64,000 bases of DNA, taken from positions 10,857,501 through 10,921,500 of the forward strand of contig CP114489.1 of NCBI GenBank assembly GCA_027186245.1, read 5' to 3'. This document shows, piece after piece, positions 49,903 to 64,000 of this stretch. Source of the stretch: Coriaria nepalensis (lineage: Eukaryota; Streptophyta; Magnoliopsida; Cucurbitales; Coriariaceae). Positions within the stretch are counted from its first letter, which is position 1. Each line of letters opens with the position of its first letter. Under the pieces are notes generated by a model. The model searched no databases. It was given only the letters and a program-made list of their open reading frames with translations, and had not been told where the DNA came from. Both the position numbers and the translations under genes were made by a program.

Positions 49903-51614
49903 ATGGGTGCGGCGGGGTCAAAGCTGGAGAAAGCGCTCGGCGATCAGTTTCCCGAACGCGAACGGTACTTCGGCCTCGAGAATTTCGGAAACACTTGCTA
50001 CTGTAACAGCGTCTTGCAGGTTTGGTTTTTTAATCTGTTTGACTTTATTCTTACATTAATTTTGAGGTTGTAGGTTGATTTTCTGATTCGAAAGATCGGA
50101 GCTGAATTGCTTGGATCGAATCTGATGCGATCTCTTAGATTGAATGGAATTTCAGTTTGGTTGATGATTAGTTTTTTTTTTCTCTTTTTTGGGCAGGCGC
50201 TGTATTTTTGTGCTCCATTTCGTGAACAATTGCTAGAATATTATGCGAATACTAAAAGTATTGGAGATACAGAAGAGAATCTGTTGACTTGCTTAGCAGA
50301 TTTGTTTACTCAGGTAAAGAATGCCTCAAATCGAAAAATCTTAAGTGACAGTGAGACTTTTTTTTACCTTTCTTTCATGGTTTTGTTTGAAATCTTATTC
50401 CTGCAGATAAGTTCACATAAGAAGAAAACAGGTGTAATCGCTCCTAAACGTTTTGTACAGAGATTGAAGAAACAGAATGAGAATTTCCGTAGCTATATGC
50501 ACCAGGTTTGTTATCAGGAATGGTCCTCTATGAAATTATTATGTCTTCTTTCTTATAAAATCTTGACTGATCTGAAATGTAAAAATTGGAACTGTGTTTT
50601 TGTGTAGGATGCCCATGAGTTTTTGAACTTTTTGCTAAATGAACTTGTTGATATAATGGAGAAAGTGGCACTAACTGTTAAAGCTGACAGAGAAATTTTG
50701 TCGCCGTCCGGAAAAATTACAAACGGGCCTAAGTCTTCTTCGACTTTGGCTAATGGTGTTCACAAAGAGCCTTTGGTCACCTGGGTGCACAAAAATTTCC
50801 AGGTGATACTAACTAACGATTAACTAGTACTATAGAATCTGAGTCTAATATGTGCTCCTATTTACATGGACACTAATGCAAATGGTTTTAGAGTCAAATG
50901 AATTTTCTGTCATGTTTGGGTCAGGGAATACTGACTAACGAGACAAGGTGCTTACGATGCGAGACAGTAACAGCTAGGGACGAAATGTTTTTCGATCTGA
51001 GTCTTGATATTGAACAGAACAGTTCGATAACAAGCTGTTTAAAGAATTTCAGCTCAACTGAGACATTAAATGCCGAGGACAAATTTTTCTGTGACAAATG
51101 CTGCAGGTAAGTTGCCTCTGATATGAAATGACATATGGCTATAAATACTGGTAAGAACAATTCAGTTTAATTTTTCCTTTTGTCAACTTTTATGTTATTC
51201 TGTAGTTTGCAAGAAGCCCAAAAGAGGATGAAGATAAAGAAACCACCTCATATCCTTGTCATCCATCTGAAGCGGTTTAAATATATCGAGCAGCTTGGCC
51301 GGAACAAGAAGCTCTCATACAGGGTCGTCTTCCCATTTGAGCTAAAGCTGAGTAACACCGGGGAAGATGTGGATTCGGAGTACTCATTATTCGCTGTGGT
51401 TGTCCATGTTGGCAGTGGGCCCAACCATGGACACTATGTTAGCCTTGTCAAAAGCCACAACCACTGGTTATTTTTTGACGATGAAAACGTGGAGATGATA
51501 GACGAATCTTCTGTTCAGTCATTCTTCGGGTCCACTCAAGAATATTCCAGTAATACCGATCATGGTTATATCTTGTTTTATGAAAGCCTCGGCAACAAAA
51601 TTAAGAGCGAATAA
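49903..51614 (+). CDS. UBP3: Ubiquitin-specific protease, UBP3/UBP4 type
   Basis: Six exons: 49903-50019, 50197-50313, 50407-50505, 50608-50802, 50925-51106 and 51206-51614, giving 372 residues. The N-terminus [14 protein letters not shown] with Gly2 suggests N-myristoylation. The Cys box [14 protein letters not shown] has nucleophile Cys32, and the His box [11 protein letters not shown] has His313. A CLRC...CDKC zinc ribbon lies between (about 185-235). The compact USP12/46-like layout is typical of Arabidopsis UBP3/UBP4, which act in pollen development. Ubiquitin removal is the known family reaction. UBP3 versus UBP4 cannot be resolved here. Its 3' end faces the mitochondrial carrier gene, 366 bases away. 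Confidence 0.93.
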
Positions 51615-51979
51615 GGGAACTAATAAACATTTTGATCTTCTCTCTTACATAACAACCCATTGGAAAAATAATGTTGTATATAGCAAGTGGGTCAACTTGT
51701 GATACTTTAATTGTATGTGCAGTGAGTAGAGGGCATACTTGTCAATTTGGCTTTTCCAGAAAATAAGAGTGAGAACTTCCTGATTTGAAAGTGTGTAACA
51801 AAGGATTCACCAGTGCTGGTAATAAAATGTTTTGCTTTCCAATAGACGTAGTAATTTATTGGAGCTTTTTGTAAGATAACAGAGGTTGATAAATTTCATT
51901 ACAGAGAAATAGGTAGCAAAAGAAGACTCTTCTCAGACTTTCTTGCAGTTCAAGAAAACTCTACTCTTCTCAACTGGAT
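51615..51979. other. Shared 3' spacer of convergent UBP and carrier genes
   Basis: Only 365 bases separate the two stop codons, so the 3' UTRs probably abut or overlap. No other feature. Confidence 0.5.
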
Positions 51980-53519
51980 TCATTCTACTTTCAGAACAAT
52001 CTTCATAAACTCGTAAACAAAATAACTTATAGCACCTGACGGTAATACCTGAAAAATCCAAACAGAAATAGAACAAAAGTAAGGACTCTAGCTTCATATA
52101 CAATCTAGTAATCTATGTAGACAAAATCCGTCAATCATGGATGAGACATGAGAATAGCACCTGTAATAAGCTTGGGACTAAACCCGAATACAGAGCTGGG
52201 ACACCTCCGTGCTCAACAATCTTAACACAAGTCTCGAACGCACTTAACTTGGTAGCTCGGACTTGCATCTGAAGATGTCTTCTAATAACTTCAAAAGGAT
52301 AAGTCACTGCTTCAGCACACGCTCCGGCTAAAGCCCCATACAACAATGTCCTAAAAGTACCCAACTCCAACTGTTCCAAGGCATTCAGTTCTTCACCTTG
52401 CCGCTTCATATGTTCAATTCTTCTCCTCCCTTCGGGAGAACGTAGGTAAGCTGATTTCAGCATGTCGTAAACGCCATAATAAACCGCACCAGAAGGCGCC
52501 ATGCTGATAATTGAAGGTACTAGACCCTTGTAAAGTGACAAGAAGCCTTCTGTTTCGATCATGTGCTGGAAAGTTCCGATTACACCCCCCAACATTTCCC
52601 CACCTGGTGCTACCATCTTTGTCCTAATCTGGGAAAAGGAAGGAGATAAAATTAAACCATACTTTTTCATGACCAAACAGATTTAGGAAAAGGTTATTAC
52701 AGATTTTGAGTCGGAAAGAGTACAGTGTCCATAGGAATGCAGAGAACGGTGGCGGTGATTCCCGCAGCAGCTCCGGCGAAGAACCGTTCCAAATTCGTGG
52801 CTTCTTCATTTTTCGTGATCTTTAACAGTTGATTTCTGTAGGTGTCATAAGCGTAGAAATTGATGGCTTTAAAAGGTGCGGTTCGTAAAATGTTTACCAG
52901 ATTTCCTTTCCAGAAACCTTTTAATCCTTGAGAAGATGAGATTTTGTTTATAAGTTCCATCAGGTTCTTCTTTTCGTTACGAACTACGTATTCTAGTTTT
53001 AGCCTCTCCAGTGGGGCCAGAACAGTTCTGTAAGTGAAAATAAGGAAATAAATAAAATTTGTAAGAAGCCGAAGAAAAATAAAGAGAGAAAAGTTGTAAA
53101 TTGTAATCAAATTAGAGATCAAATTATGAATCCAGTGAAACGAAGTCGAACCTTGCGACCATAGCAGCAACAACTCCAGACCAGAGATGTTTAGTAACAT
53201 TCATAGCGCCTGATCCTCTCCTTCTACCTTTCTTCTCTCTCTCTTCATTCTCGTCGGAGGAGGAGATTCCACTCCCTGCACTTCGTCGGAGAGCTTCCTC
53301 CGAGTGATTTCTTTCCCGCGCTTTTATAGACAAGCTCACCGAGCAAAACGCACCTGCCAATTCGTCGCTGAATCTGTTCTTCTTCCTTCCACAAGGAAAA
53401 CTTACAGTATTGAGAGACGAACTTAGCGATTCCTCGAAATGTGGAGAAACGGCGTCGTCCAGGAATAAGCCTCCGAGGAGGAGGGCGAGAGAACCATCGG
53501 ACGGGTAAGATCCGTGCAT
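51980..53519 (-). CDS. Mitochondrial carrier family (SLC25) protein
   Basis: Four exons: 53519-53152, 53027-52724, 52628-52161 and 52048-51980, encoding 402 residues. All three carrier signatures are present: PLERLKLEY, PMDTIRTKM and PFEVIRRHLQMQ. FWKGN and YGVYDMLKSAY lie in the expected helices. A hydrophilic N-terminal extension of about 110 residues precedes the first repeat, as in the Arabidopsis At5g64970 type (from memory). Located in the inner mitochondrial membrane or possibly plastid envelope; the nucleotide-carrier-like repeats suggest adenine nucleotide or CoA type substrates, but this is not settled. The last exon is short and ends VLKVE. Confidence 0.9.
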
Positions 53520-54408
53520 TTCTTCTGACGAAATAACAATAAATACGGAAATGTAGGTTTAAGGATTGGCGAGATTTGCGAAGATGGAGGCATTGGATTA
53601 TAAGAAGGAGAGAAGAAAAGGAGAAGAGAGAGAGAGGGAGGGAGGAAGAGAAGCTTAAACAGCACGAGAGAATGGAATATGAATAATAGCGGTCAAGATA
53701 TGAAAGCGTAGAAAGGAATTTTAGTTGATGCCTCTGGCCCTGAAGATGTTCCTTTGCTTCCATTCCATCGCCATGTATGAGAGCAAGTTGATTACAGAGA
53801 ACAAGTTCCATTTTTCGCAGGGTGCAGAAGAGTCGTTATAATGGGCCATTTCCGGAACAAGCCCGAAATTAGGCCCAAAGTTTTCCCTCCACGGGAACAG
53901 TTTAACCCATAAACATTAAGCCCGGCCCAAGATTGATGATGTCGGCCTTTATTCTTGAAAGGGAAATGAAAGGGAGAGGAACGATTAAGCAAACCCGTGA
54001 ACATACTTTTGTCGTATTGTTACCTTGTGATTGTCGTTTCTATGTTTCACGTGCCACTAATAAACAACTCTCTTGTTTATTAGTTAATATATAGTTATTA
54101 TTGTTATATATATATATAGTTATTATTGTTATTATATATATATAATAATTTTTCATTAAAATCGTTATTGTATTTATTTTCTTCTTTTATTTAAATATAA
54201 TAATAATAATATAAAAATTAATATATATATATATATATATATACACATAGAGTTATTTGGAGTTGGTCGCGTCGAGATGAGGAAGCTTTACTGGCTGTGC
54301 TGAGCCACGTGTGAAGAACGGAGCTTTCCCTATTAACGGCTAAACCCGGAGACGGGAGACATTTTCTTCTTCTTCTTCTTCTTCTTCTTCTTCTTCTTCT
54401 TCTTCTAA
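53520..54408. other. Divergent upstream region with (TTC)n leader
   Basis: Between divergent genes. It contains (TA)n runs (54105-54145, 54224-54243) and a (TTC)n stretch at about 54366-54406 that ends three bases before the ATG of the plus-strand gene, so it lies in that gene's leader. Confidence 0.55.
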
Positions 54409-56202
54409 ATGAGCGAGGCTAGTACTGCAACAATGGCTGCAGCAAAGGAGGTAATGGTTTTTCAGATGTGTCAATTTGGTCGATGGACTAGATTTGAATG
54501 AACTGATAAGTTATGAGGCTAAGATTTGGATGGTGTTCTTACTTTCTTTCTGATTGAAATGTTTCCTTCAGATTCCTACATTTTACTTGTTCTGTGAGCT
54601 TTACTGTTTAGTTAATGAGAAAATGTTGAAGACACATTTTCTTTCTAATTAACTGGAATTCTTTACTTTCTGGGTCATCGATTTTAGTTTCTTAGGGACT
54701 GTGATTTATTTCTTGGATTTTTTGTTTTTGGTTCTGCTCTCTCCAGTTAGCGATGCAAACTAAAGTGATGCATATACAAGAGAAGCTGAGCCAGATTTCA
54801 TCCAGATTTGACGAGGCAAGTCAACATTGTACTTTAGGTAAGCCCTGCTTCTAACCCAGTTTTTTTTTTTTTTTTTTAATTATTTATGATAATGGTTTGA
54901 GCTTGTTTTGACGATTCAATCATTTCACCTGGAAAAATGCAGATATTCTGCCTCTCATCCTGCAAAATGCCCTACTACCCTTTCATCCTTCTCATGTAAA
55001 GTTACTCTCTTGCTCAAATTGCTATCAAGGAAAATTAAAGGAACTTCTATTTTTGTCACTTTCTTTAATGTTAAATCGTGCATTTACAAATTATTGGTTC
55101 TTTTCTTTTGGCAGGGCCAAGATATGTCAGAGGAGGCTGAAACCAGTCCACAGTGTGATTCGAAAACAGCTCTGCTTAGCTTCCTAGACCCATCAAAATC
55201 TCCGGCTTGTATGGATTCCAAGTTGAATTACCTCAACTTAGTTGACATCTATGTGCAAAGTGGAGATCCTTATTCTTTGGAAGTAGAACCCGAATCTTGT
55301 GACGTAACTCTTGAAAGCTCAAAAACCGGTTTATCAAATGTAAATCAATATGTCCTTAGCTTTGCTTTTAACGATTCAGTTTTTGTTTTTTCAGAAACTT
55401 GAAACTAGTCTGTTTTTTGACTTCTTGACAGAATTTGCAAAAGGCCGTACTGTGGCGACAGGCGAGTTTTAAAACGTGTAGCAAAATTGTGCAGTCGTTC
55501 ATGGACCAAGGCTTAATGTTATTGAAGTTTACTTCCAGAGGTAAACTTGAAATAGATAGATGGTAGTTGCTGTGATAAATGGTTTTGATTTCCTTTAAGG
55601 CTGTAGTCCAACTGAATTCATTTATTATGTTGCCTGTGATGATCTTATTGTGTAGGTGTTACTAGTTATTATTGATTCAACCTTTCACATGATTTCAGTC
55701 TTTTCGCTGTTCAATGATGCTTGTACTACTACTACTGCTACTAACTTTTTCGGTCCCCTTCAAAGTTCAATTCATGAGATGAACAATGCATATTTGTGAA
55801 TATTTTTTCCCCACAATATTTACTAATTACCTTCATATTTAATTCATTTTCAAATCATGAAATTGTTAGAATATGAGATATTTTAGTTTACAGTTATCTT
55901 TTCTGATTTTTACAGATAAGTCGGCTTATGAGAGGATCATTCACGATATAACACCGAACAACCAATGTAGTAGAAGATACAAACGTGCAGCTTCCATTGA
56001 CTCGAGAAAAATCGTCATCCTTTTCTCAATTTTGTAAGCTCTCATGCAAAAAGTGGATTTTAGACCCAAACTGGAGTTTAGAACGCCAAACCGATTAACC
56101 AATCAATCACCTCTTCTTTTTGCATACAGGTCGAGCTTGGGAACGTTGGTATTGATATATCTGACCATAAGAGTGAGGCAGCAGAGTAGTATTATCGACT
56201 GA
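54409..56202 (+). CDS. Tail-anchored protein of unknown function
   Basis: Seven exons: 54409-54450, 54747-54837, 54943-54995, 55115-55339, 55432-55540, 55916-56033 and 56130-56202, 236 residues with consistent phases at all six junctions. The N-terminus has a heptad-like helix (MQTKVMHIQEKLSQI). The middle is acidic and Ser-rich. Near the C-terminus a basic segment (RRYKRAASIDSRK) precedes a hydrophobic helix of about 21 residues (IVILFSILSSLG, TLVLIYLTI) and a short RVRQQ tail. That is the layout of a tail-anchored membrane protein facing the cytosol, as in SNAREs, but I see no SNARE motif. I do not recognise a characterised family; Arabidopsis At5g64980 might be the counterpart by position, from memory only. 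The first exon is short and its ATG follows the (TTC)n run. Confidence 0.7.
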
Positions 56203-56565
56203 ACGGGGGTAGTTTCCGACTTAGTTTCCGACTTTTCTTCTGAAGATAGTTTCGTTGCCTTCTTCGGACCCACTCTTGCTTAAACTTATCTTTAAGGTTG
56301 TTTGCTTTATGCCCGTCTGTACATAATATGTGACTTTCATTTCTCGCCAGTTCCTTGTTATCATTTAGATGGAAAACAATTTGGTTTGTCCAAGTATAAA
56401 AGCTGTGTAAGAAGATATGCAAAGAAAATTCTGGATACACCTTAAAAAGATATCCTCCGTAAATCATATATATATATAAACCCATAATAAATCCCATAAC
56501 ATCAGTCTCGGTATATGACTATAGTTAGTGTGTACACAGCAAACAACAAACAACACATTAATGTC
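56203..56565. other. Convergent 3' spacer
   Basis: 3' UTRs of the tail-anchored gene and RABH1. A GTTTCCGACTTA motif is duplicated at 56209-56231. No other feature. Confidence 0.4.
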
Positions 56566-59781
<3,216 letters not shown>

Positions 59782-60336
59782 CTACCTAGCAGACCTCATG
59801 CGGCTCCAAGGGAACGCTGCAGCCGGCGCAGGTGAAGAATCTCCACCCCATCCGCCGCCACGACCGCGACGTTGACCTGAAGCACCGCCGCTATGACCAG
59901 AACCTTTCTGCGATTTTTGTCCCGAATCCCCCTGCCCGTCCAGCCAATGACTCCTCACAACACCTTCTTCTTCAACAATGCTGCTCGGTTTAGCCTGCTT
60001 ATTCATATTCCTCTTATCCTCCTCTATGAATCGGATCGGGTAGAGGTCAGGCGAGATAGAGAGAGAGTTTTTTAGGGTTACGTAGGCCTTCTTGTAGTCC
60101 GGCTTGGCAATCAACAAACCACCGCGCTTCTTCTTCTTCCCGTCCATGTTTAGCGTTCGAACCTTCTCGACCTCGAATCCATAGAGCGACTCGAGCACGC
60201 GCTTGATTTCGATCTTGGAAGCCGACGGGATGGTTTTGAGTGCGATTTCTCTGATGTTGGTGAAAGAGGTCGGCATCAGAAGCTTGATCGGAATGTTCGC
60301 AAAGTGTATCACTCTGCTCCCTAATCTGCTTCCCAT
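59782..60336 (-). CDS. uL23-family ribosomal protein, probably mitochondrial
   Basis: An intronless gene of 184 residues. The uL23 core is recognisable in residues 1-100: FANIPIKLLMP, ALKTIPSASKIEIKRVLESLYGF, VEKVRTLNMDGKKKKRGG and DYKKAYVTLK. The C-terminal 60 residues are a Gly/Arg-rich low-complexity tail. Organellar uL23 proteins of plants have this size and the same N-terminal form without a cleavable presequence being obvious; At4g39880 is the remembered counterpart. It would bind 23S-type rRNA at the exit tunnel of the large subunit. Location in mitochondria is inferred. Its 5' end is 370 bases from the divergent annexin ATG. Confidence 0.85.
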   Translation of the reverse strand: MGSRLGSRVIHFANIPIKLLMPTSFTNIREIALKTIPSASKIEIKRVLESLYGFEVEKVRTLNMDGKKKKRGGLLIAKPDYKKAYVTLKNSLSISPDLYPIRFIEEDKRNMNKQAKPSSIVEEEGVVRSHWLDGQGDSGQKSQKGSGHSGGASGQRRGRGGGWGGDSSPAPAAAFPWSRMRSAR

Positions 60337-60705
60337 CGTTTTCCCGATTCGTATTTCTCAATTAATGGAAATGAAGAGTTTCTGCGGAAGAACTAAAACC
60401 TCTGCAGCGTGGGAGATGGATGCAGATGAGATCGTGGGCTGGGCCGGGCCGGAAAATATGAACAGTCTTAGAGGCCCAACATACCAAGCCCGTCTGTGTA
60501 ATATGGTACTACAATTTATTTCGTTCCTATCCTAAGTAGTAATGATTTGGTTTTTTAAGGTAGAATAATAAATGGATTTGGTCGTACTGTAATTTGTAAG
60601 GATTCCCTCATCTCTCCACTATATAACCAACCCCATTTGCTCTCCTTACAACATCACTTCCAATTCTAACACAGAGAGAGAGAGAGAGAGAGAGAGGCAA
60701 ATAAA
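60337..60705. other. Short bidirectional promoter region
   Basis: 369 bases between the divergent uL23 and annexin start codons. The annexin side has TATATAA at 60620-60626 and a (GA)n tract at 60672-60696. Confidence 0.5.
60620..60626 (+). promoter_or_regulatory. Putative TATA box of the annexin gene
   Basis: TATATAA 80 bases upstream of the annexin ATG (60706), followed by the (GA)n tract at 60672-60696, which would lie in the leader. Confidence 0.55.
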
Positions 60706-62070
60706 ATGGCGACCCTTAGAGTTCCTGCATCGGTTCCTTCTCCAGCGGAAGACGCAGAGCAGCTCCAGAAAGCATTCAAAGGTCTGAAGATCGACCTCTT
60801 AGCTTTTCTCAAATGCATATTATTGTCTTATTTATAAATCTGATATCCGATCTGTTTACATAATGTGAAGTTGATCCAAATTTAATAAACCTCTTTTTCT
60901 TGCTTGGTCTTTGAGCCTTTCTCTTTGGTAATTCAGGAAAGGTGGGAAAATGAAAAGAAATTAGAATCCGATCAAATCCGATCTAAAATAACTATTATGA
61001 TAACCGATCGTTGAAAGAATCATTTTTGCAGGATGGGGAACGAACGAGGCATTGATCATATCAATATTATCCCACAGAAATGCAGGTCAAAGAAACGCGA
61101 TCCGAAGAGCTTATGCACAAGCTTATAACGAGGATCTCCTAAAAGACCTCGATAAAGAACTCTCTAGTGACTTTGAGGTCAGTCTCTTGCTCTAAAGATT
61201 TCTTCTCTTTCGAGTTTCATCTAAATTCCCATGCTAATAATCCTAACATACTCCAATAGAGAATCATACTGTTATGGACGTTTGATCCGGCCGAGCGAGA
61301 TGCGTACCTGGCTTACGAAGCAACAAAACGTTCGACTCTTAGCTACTGGGTCATGCTGGAAATTGCCTGTACTAGAACTTCGATCGATCTTTTCAAGGTG
61401 AAGCAAGCATATCATTCCCGCTACAAGAAATCTCTTGAAGAAGATGTTGCTCATCGTACAACTGGAGATTTCCGCAAGGTATATCTACAAATGTATGCCA
61501 TTATTTGACTTTTTTCTCAAGCTCTTCATTAGATTATATAATATGAATACATACCCCTTTGGGTTGTAGCTTCTGGTTCCTCTTGTGAGTGCATTTAGAT
61601 ACGAGGGAGATGAAGTGAACCCGGCATTGGCAAAATCTGAAGCTAAACTACTTCATGAGAAGATTTCTCATAAGAAATATAATGATGAAGAGCTTATAAG
61701 GATTGTGACTACAAGGAGCAAAGTCCAGCTCAATGCAACTCTCAATTCATACAACAATCAGTTCGGAAATACTATTAACAAGGATTTAAAGACTGATCCG
61801 AAAGATGAGTACCTGCAATTGCTTAGGGCAGCTCTCAAGTGCTTGACCGTCCCGGAGAAGTACTTTGAGAAAGTACTGAGACTGGCGATTAACAGGCTGG
61901 GGACAGATGAGTGGGCCCTGACTCGAGTCGTCGCAACACAAACCGAGGTGGATATGAAACGGATCAAGGAAGAGTATCATCGTAGAAACAGCATTCCGCT
62001 TCATACTGCAATAGCTAAGGATACTTCCGGAGACTATGAGAAAATGCTCCTTGAGCTGGTTGGAAATTAG
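60706..62070 (+). CDS. Annexin
   Basis: Four exons: 60706-60781, 61032-61177, 61260-61478 and 61570-62070, encoding 313 residues, the normal plant annexin length of about 316. Four annexin repeats are visible. The type II calcium-binding GxGT loop is kept in repeat 1 (GWGTNE) and as GTDE in repeat 4 ([13 protein letters not shown]), while repeats 2 and 3 lack it, as is typical of plants. SHRNAGQR after repeat 1 and the conserved Trp/Asp of [12 protein letters not shown] are family marks. Annexins bind acidic phospholipids in a calcium-dependent way at the plasma membrane. Remembered synteny points to the ANN2/6/7 group. Confidence 0.95.
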
Positions 62071-62429
62071 AATGCTTGAAGCATTTCATTTCACTCTTGT
62101 TTGGAGTTTTTACCTACTACTATCTTTTCTATCATGTCTTGTTTAACTTATTAAGGATGTTTTTCGTACTTTCAAGCTGGTTTGATGCTAGTGCTTGTTC
62201 TAGTGGACCAACTCAGCACATATTATAAAGCAAATTCGGATATCTCAACATTTGGATTCTGCTACAGTAAAACATTAGTCTAAATATAAATATTTGCCTT
62301 CATTTTGGAATAAATCTTATAAAGGTGAGCATGGTTCATAGAGTCAGGAAAACATGAAAGGGGTGGGTGCAGCATTTAACATTAGCAACTTATAGAACAT
62401 GTTAAGGCATTAATAATCCTTGTCTTGAG
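62071..62429. other. Convergent 3' spacer
   Basis: 3' UTRs of annexin and the HN1-like gene; no other feature seen. Confidence 0.4.
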
Positions 62430-64000
62430 TTAAATCAAGGCAATGCTGCTCTCACCACCAGGGGGTTTGCGGACCCCACCGAGGTAGTCTCTGGATTGGG
62501 TTTTTCCATCGGAAAAGATGTCGCTTCCGCTCATTTCTTTAAGCTTAGCTGTGCTCAGTGATTTTTCTGCAGAACCCGGGGTAGCATTATTCCCTTTGAA
62601 TATGTTGTTGCCGGTCAGCTCTTGAAACTTCTGGTCGTGTATTTTCTTTGCTGTCTTGATAACTGGATCTTCACTAAACAGGATATTACTCTGTCCCCCG
62701 GCAGGCTATACAGAAAAAAAAAAAAAAAAAAAAAGACCGTTAAGCTGATATCTACTAGGAACAGGGTCATCTTTTCTACGAGAGTAAAGCTCACATTCGA
62801 GACTTTGACAGAAGTTCTTAGTGTTCTGGGAGGAGGCACAGCCATGTCTTTGTTGTTCTCTTTCACTTCCAAGGTGCGAGGAGCGGACAATGGTTGAAGC
62901 ACTATTTCAGGAGGGGGACCAAAGATGTCATTTCCAACAAGCTCTTTGCACTTAGCATTTGAGATCTGCTTATTGATTTTTGCATCTGAATCACTTTTCA
63001 ATGTCCCGCTTAACTCACGCTGCTTTGCAACCTCGGCAACAGAGCTAGGCTTCTTGGGAGTGATGCTCTCTTCGTTAGCGAATGATATTTGACTGACTCC
63101 ATGCACTGCTTGCTGGGAGATTAAATCATGCAGAATCAGAAGATGTAAGGAATCAATACGTTTATGATATGAATCTCTTTCCCAGAGAGAGAGGGGTTGG
63201 GAAAATACCTGGTATACCCTTAGACACGTTTTGTTATCAGTCTCTGATGCACCCTCTTCACCCTTGGATGCAAATATACCACTTCCGGTTATCTCCTTTA
63301 ATTTATACCCAGAACAAGGCTTCCTGAAGATCGAGGGAAAGAAAAAAAATGTATGGGAAACTCTTAACAATTTGATTGGCGTAGGACAGCAGATCAGAAT
63401 ATAGGAAGTACCAAATGAGATTCAAACAAAATCACTTTTAAAAAGCCATTTTTCATTGAAAAAGTTATCTCTTTCTCGTGCGCTGTTTCTTTCTTTGGAA
63501 TCAATCAAACTATGCAAGCTGAGTTACCGTGTCATTTCGTAAATTAGTTCAAATACAAGAAAAGTAAAGAAAAAGCCACATTATTTGATCTGAATCTGAT
63601 TCTTCAACTTTAACAATCAACTGCAGAATATGATGAAAAGGAAAAGGGAAAGAAATATAAAGCATGCGGCTGGAGGAAGAATAAGAAGGGATTTATTTTA
63701 ACTCAATGACAGCTGAAAATTGAAACTCGAAGAAGATACGGATCTTACATTTTCCCCAGGCTCTCAGCTTCTTCATCTGTAACCTGTCCTCCATGAAGCA
63801 CCTTACTGATCCTATCCGACGGCTGCGAATGCACAACGATGTCAAAACCCTAAGCTCCAATCGACCGTAAAACGCATGGAAAGAAGAGAAGGTGACGAAA
63901 GGTACCTGGTGAGAACGAGCACTGGAGCCGGAGAGAGGAGCCGGAGAATCAGGCGGAGGTACCTCCGACCAGGTGAGTAACTCGGAAGTGTTAGTGTAGG
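62430..64000 (-). CDS. HN1-like (hematological and neurological expressed 1-like) protein, 5' end outside window
   Basis: Five exons within the window: >64000-63906, 63822-63749, 63323-63209, 63112-62795 and 62705-62430, with consistent phases and a TAA stop. The start codon lies a few codons beyond 64000. Blocks are TSELLTWSEVPPP, PSDRISKVLHGGQVTDEEAE, KLKEITGSGIFA, then repeats of the LVGNDIF, LTGNNIF and MSGSDIF type, ending DYLGGVRKPPGGESSIALI. The repeated [LM].G..IF motif is the plant HN1-like hallmark. The protein is Ser/Lys-rich and probably disordered, and its function is not established; a microtubule link has been proposed for animal HN1/JPT1. Counterpart At4g39860 from memory. Confidence 0.88.
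62709..62731. repeat. Poly(A)/poly(T) tract in HN1-like intron
   Basis: An A run of about 21 bases on the plus strand, inside the last intron next to its acceptor (a T-rich polypyrimidine tract on the coding strand). Confidence 0.8.

Overview
This is a nuclear segment from a flowering plant, most probably a eudicot. The evidence is spliced genes with GT-AG introns and AT-rich intergenic DNA, plus plant-only families: SnRK2 kinase, PLS-type PPR, plastid DAHP synthase, R2R3-MYB, EPFL peptide, UGT85-like glycosyltransferase and a plastid DnaJ. GA/CT microsatellites sit in many leaders. I rebuilt most gene models exon by exon, checking reading phase at each junction.

Layout. 1-2.5 kb: 3' part of a SCAI-like (DUF3550) gene (+). 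2.9-4.8 kb: an intron-containing but broken phosphatidate cytidylyltransferase copy (-). 5.2-10 kb: a PPR gene and a SnRK2 (SnRK2.7-like) kinase (+). 11.5-12.4 kb: RABA4 GTPase (-). 13.4-16.3 kb: nuclear poly(A)-binding protein PABN (+), with a pogo/Emigrant-like MITE in intron 4. 17.3 kb: a 38-bp tandem repeat. 17.9-20 kb: class II DAHP synthase (-). 20-25 kb: gene-poor DNA holding two diverged copies of one dispersed repeat. 25.0-28.6 kb: EPFL peptide and CbbY-like plastid HAD hydrolase (+). 29.7-32.2 kb: UGT85-like gene broken by a single-base frameshift (+). 32.4 kb: tRNA-Met-like relic. 33-35.1 kb: plastid DnaJ (-). 36.0 kb: intron-containing tRNA-Tyr(GUA) (+). 36.3-37.7 kb: alpha/beta hydrolase (-). 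38.8-40.4 kb: two small paralogous genes of unknown function (-). 40.9-42 kb: STOP1/STOP2-like zinc finger gene (-). 42-46 kb: gene-poor, with a decayed minisatellite. 46-47 kb: R2R3-MYB (-). 49.9-51.6 kb: ubiquitin-specific protease UBP3/4 (+). 52-53.5 kb: mitochondrial carrier (-). 54.4-56.2 kb: unknown tail-anchored protein (+). 56.6-58.3 kb: RABH1 GTPase (-). 59.8-60.3 kb: uL23-family ribosomal protein (-). 60.7-62.1 kb: annexin (+). 62.4 kb to the end: HN1-like gene (-, 5' end beyond the window).

The genes form no operon or single pathway; this is ordinary euchromatin. From memory of Arabidopsis locus numbers, the gene content interleaves two Arabidopsis regions: the end of chromosome 4 (about At4g39860-At4g40050) and the paired chromosome 5 blocks (about At5g10220-10350 and At5g64970-65260). 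That suggests a less fractionated ancestral order. I found no prokaryote-style defence system, virus or CRISPR array. The points most worth a second look are the two dying genes, the unknown tail-anchored protein, the tandem small-protein pair, three GC-AG introns, and the repeats.
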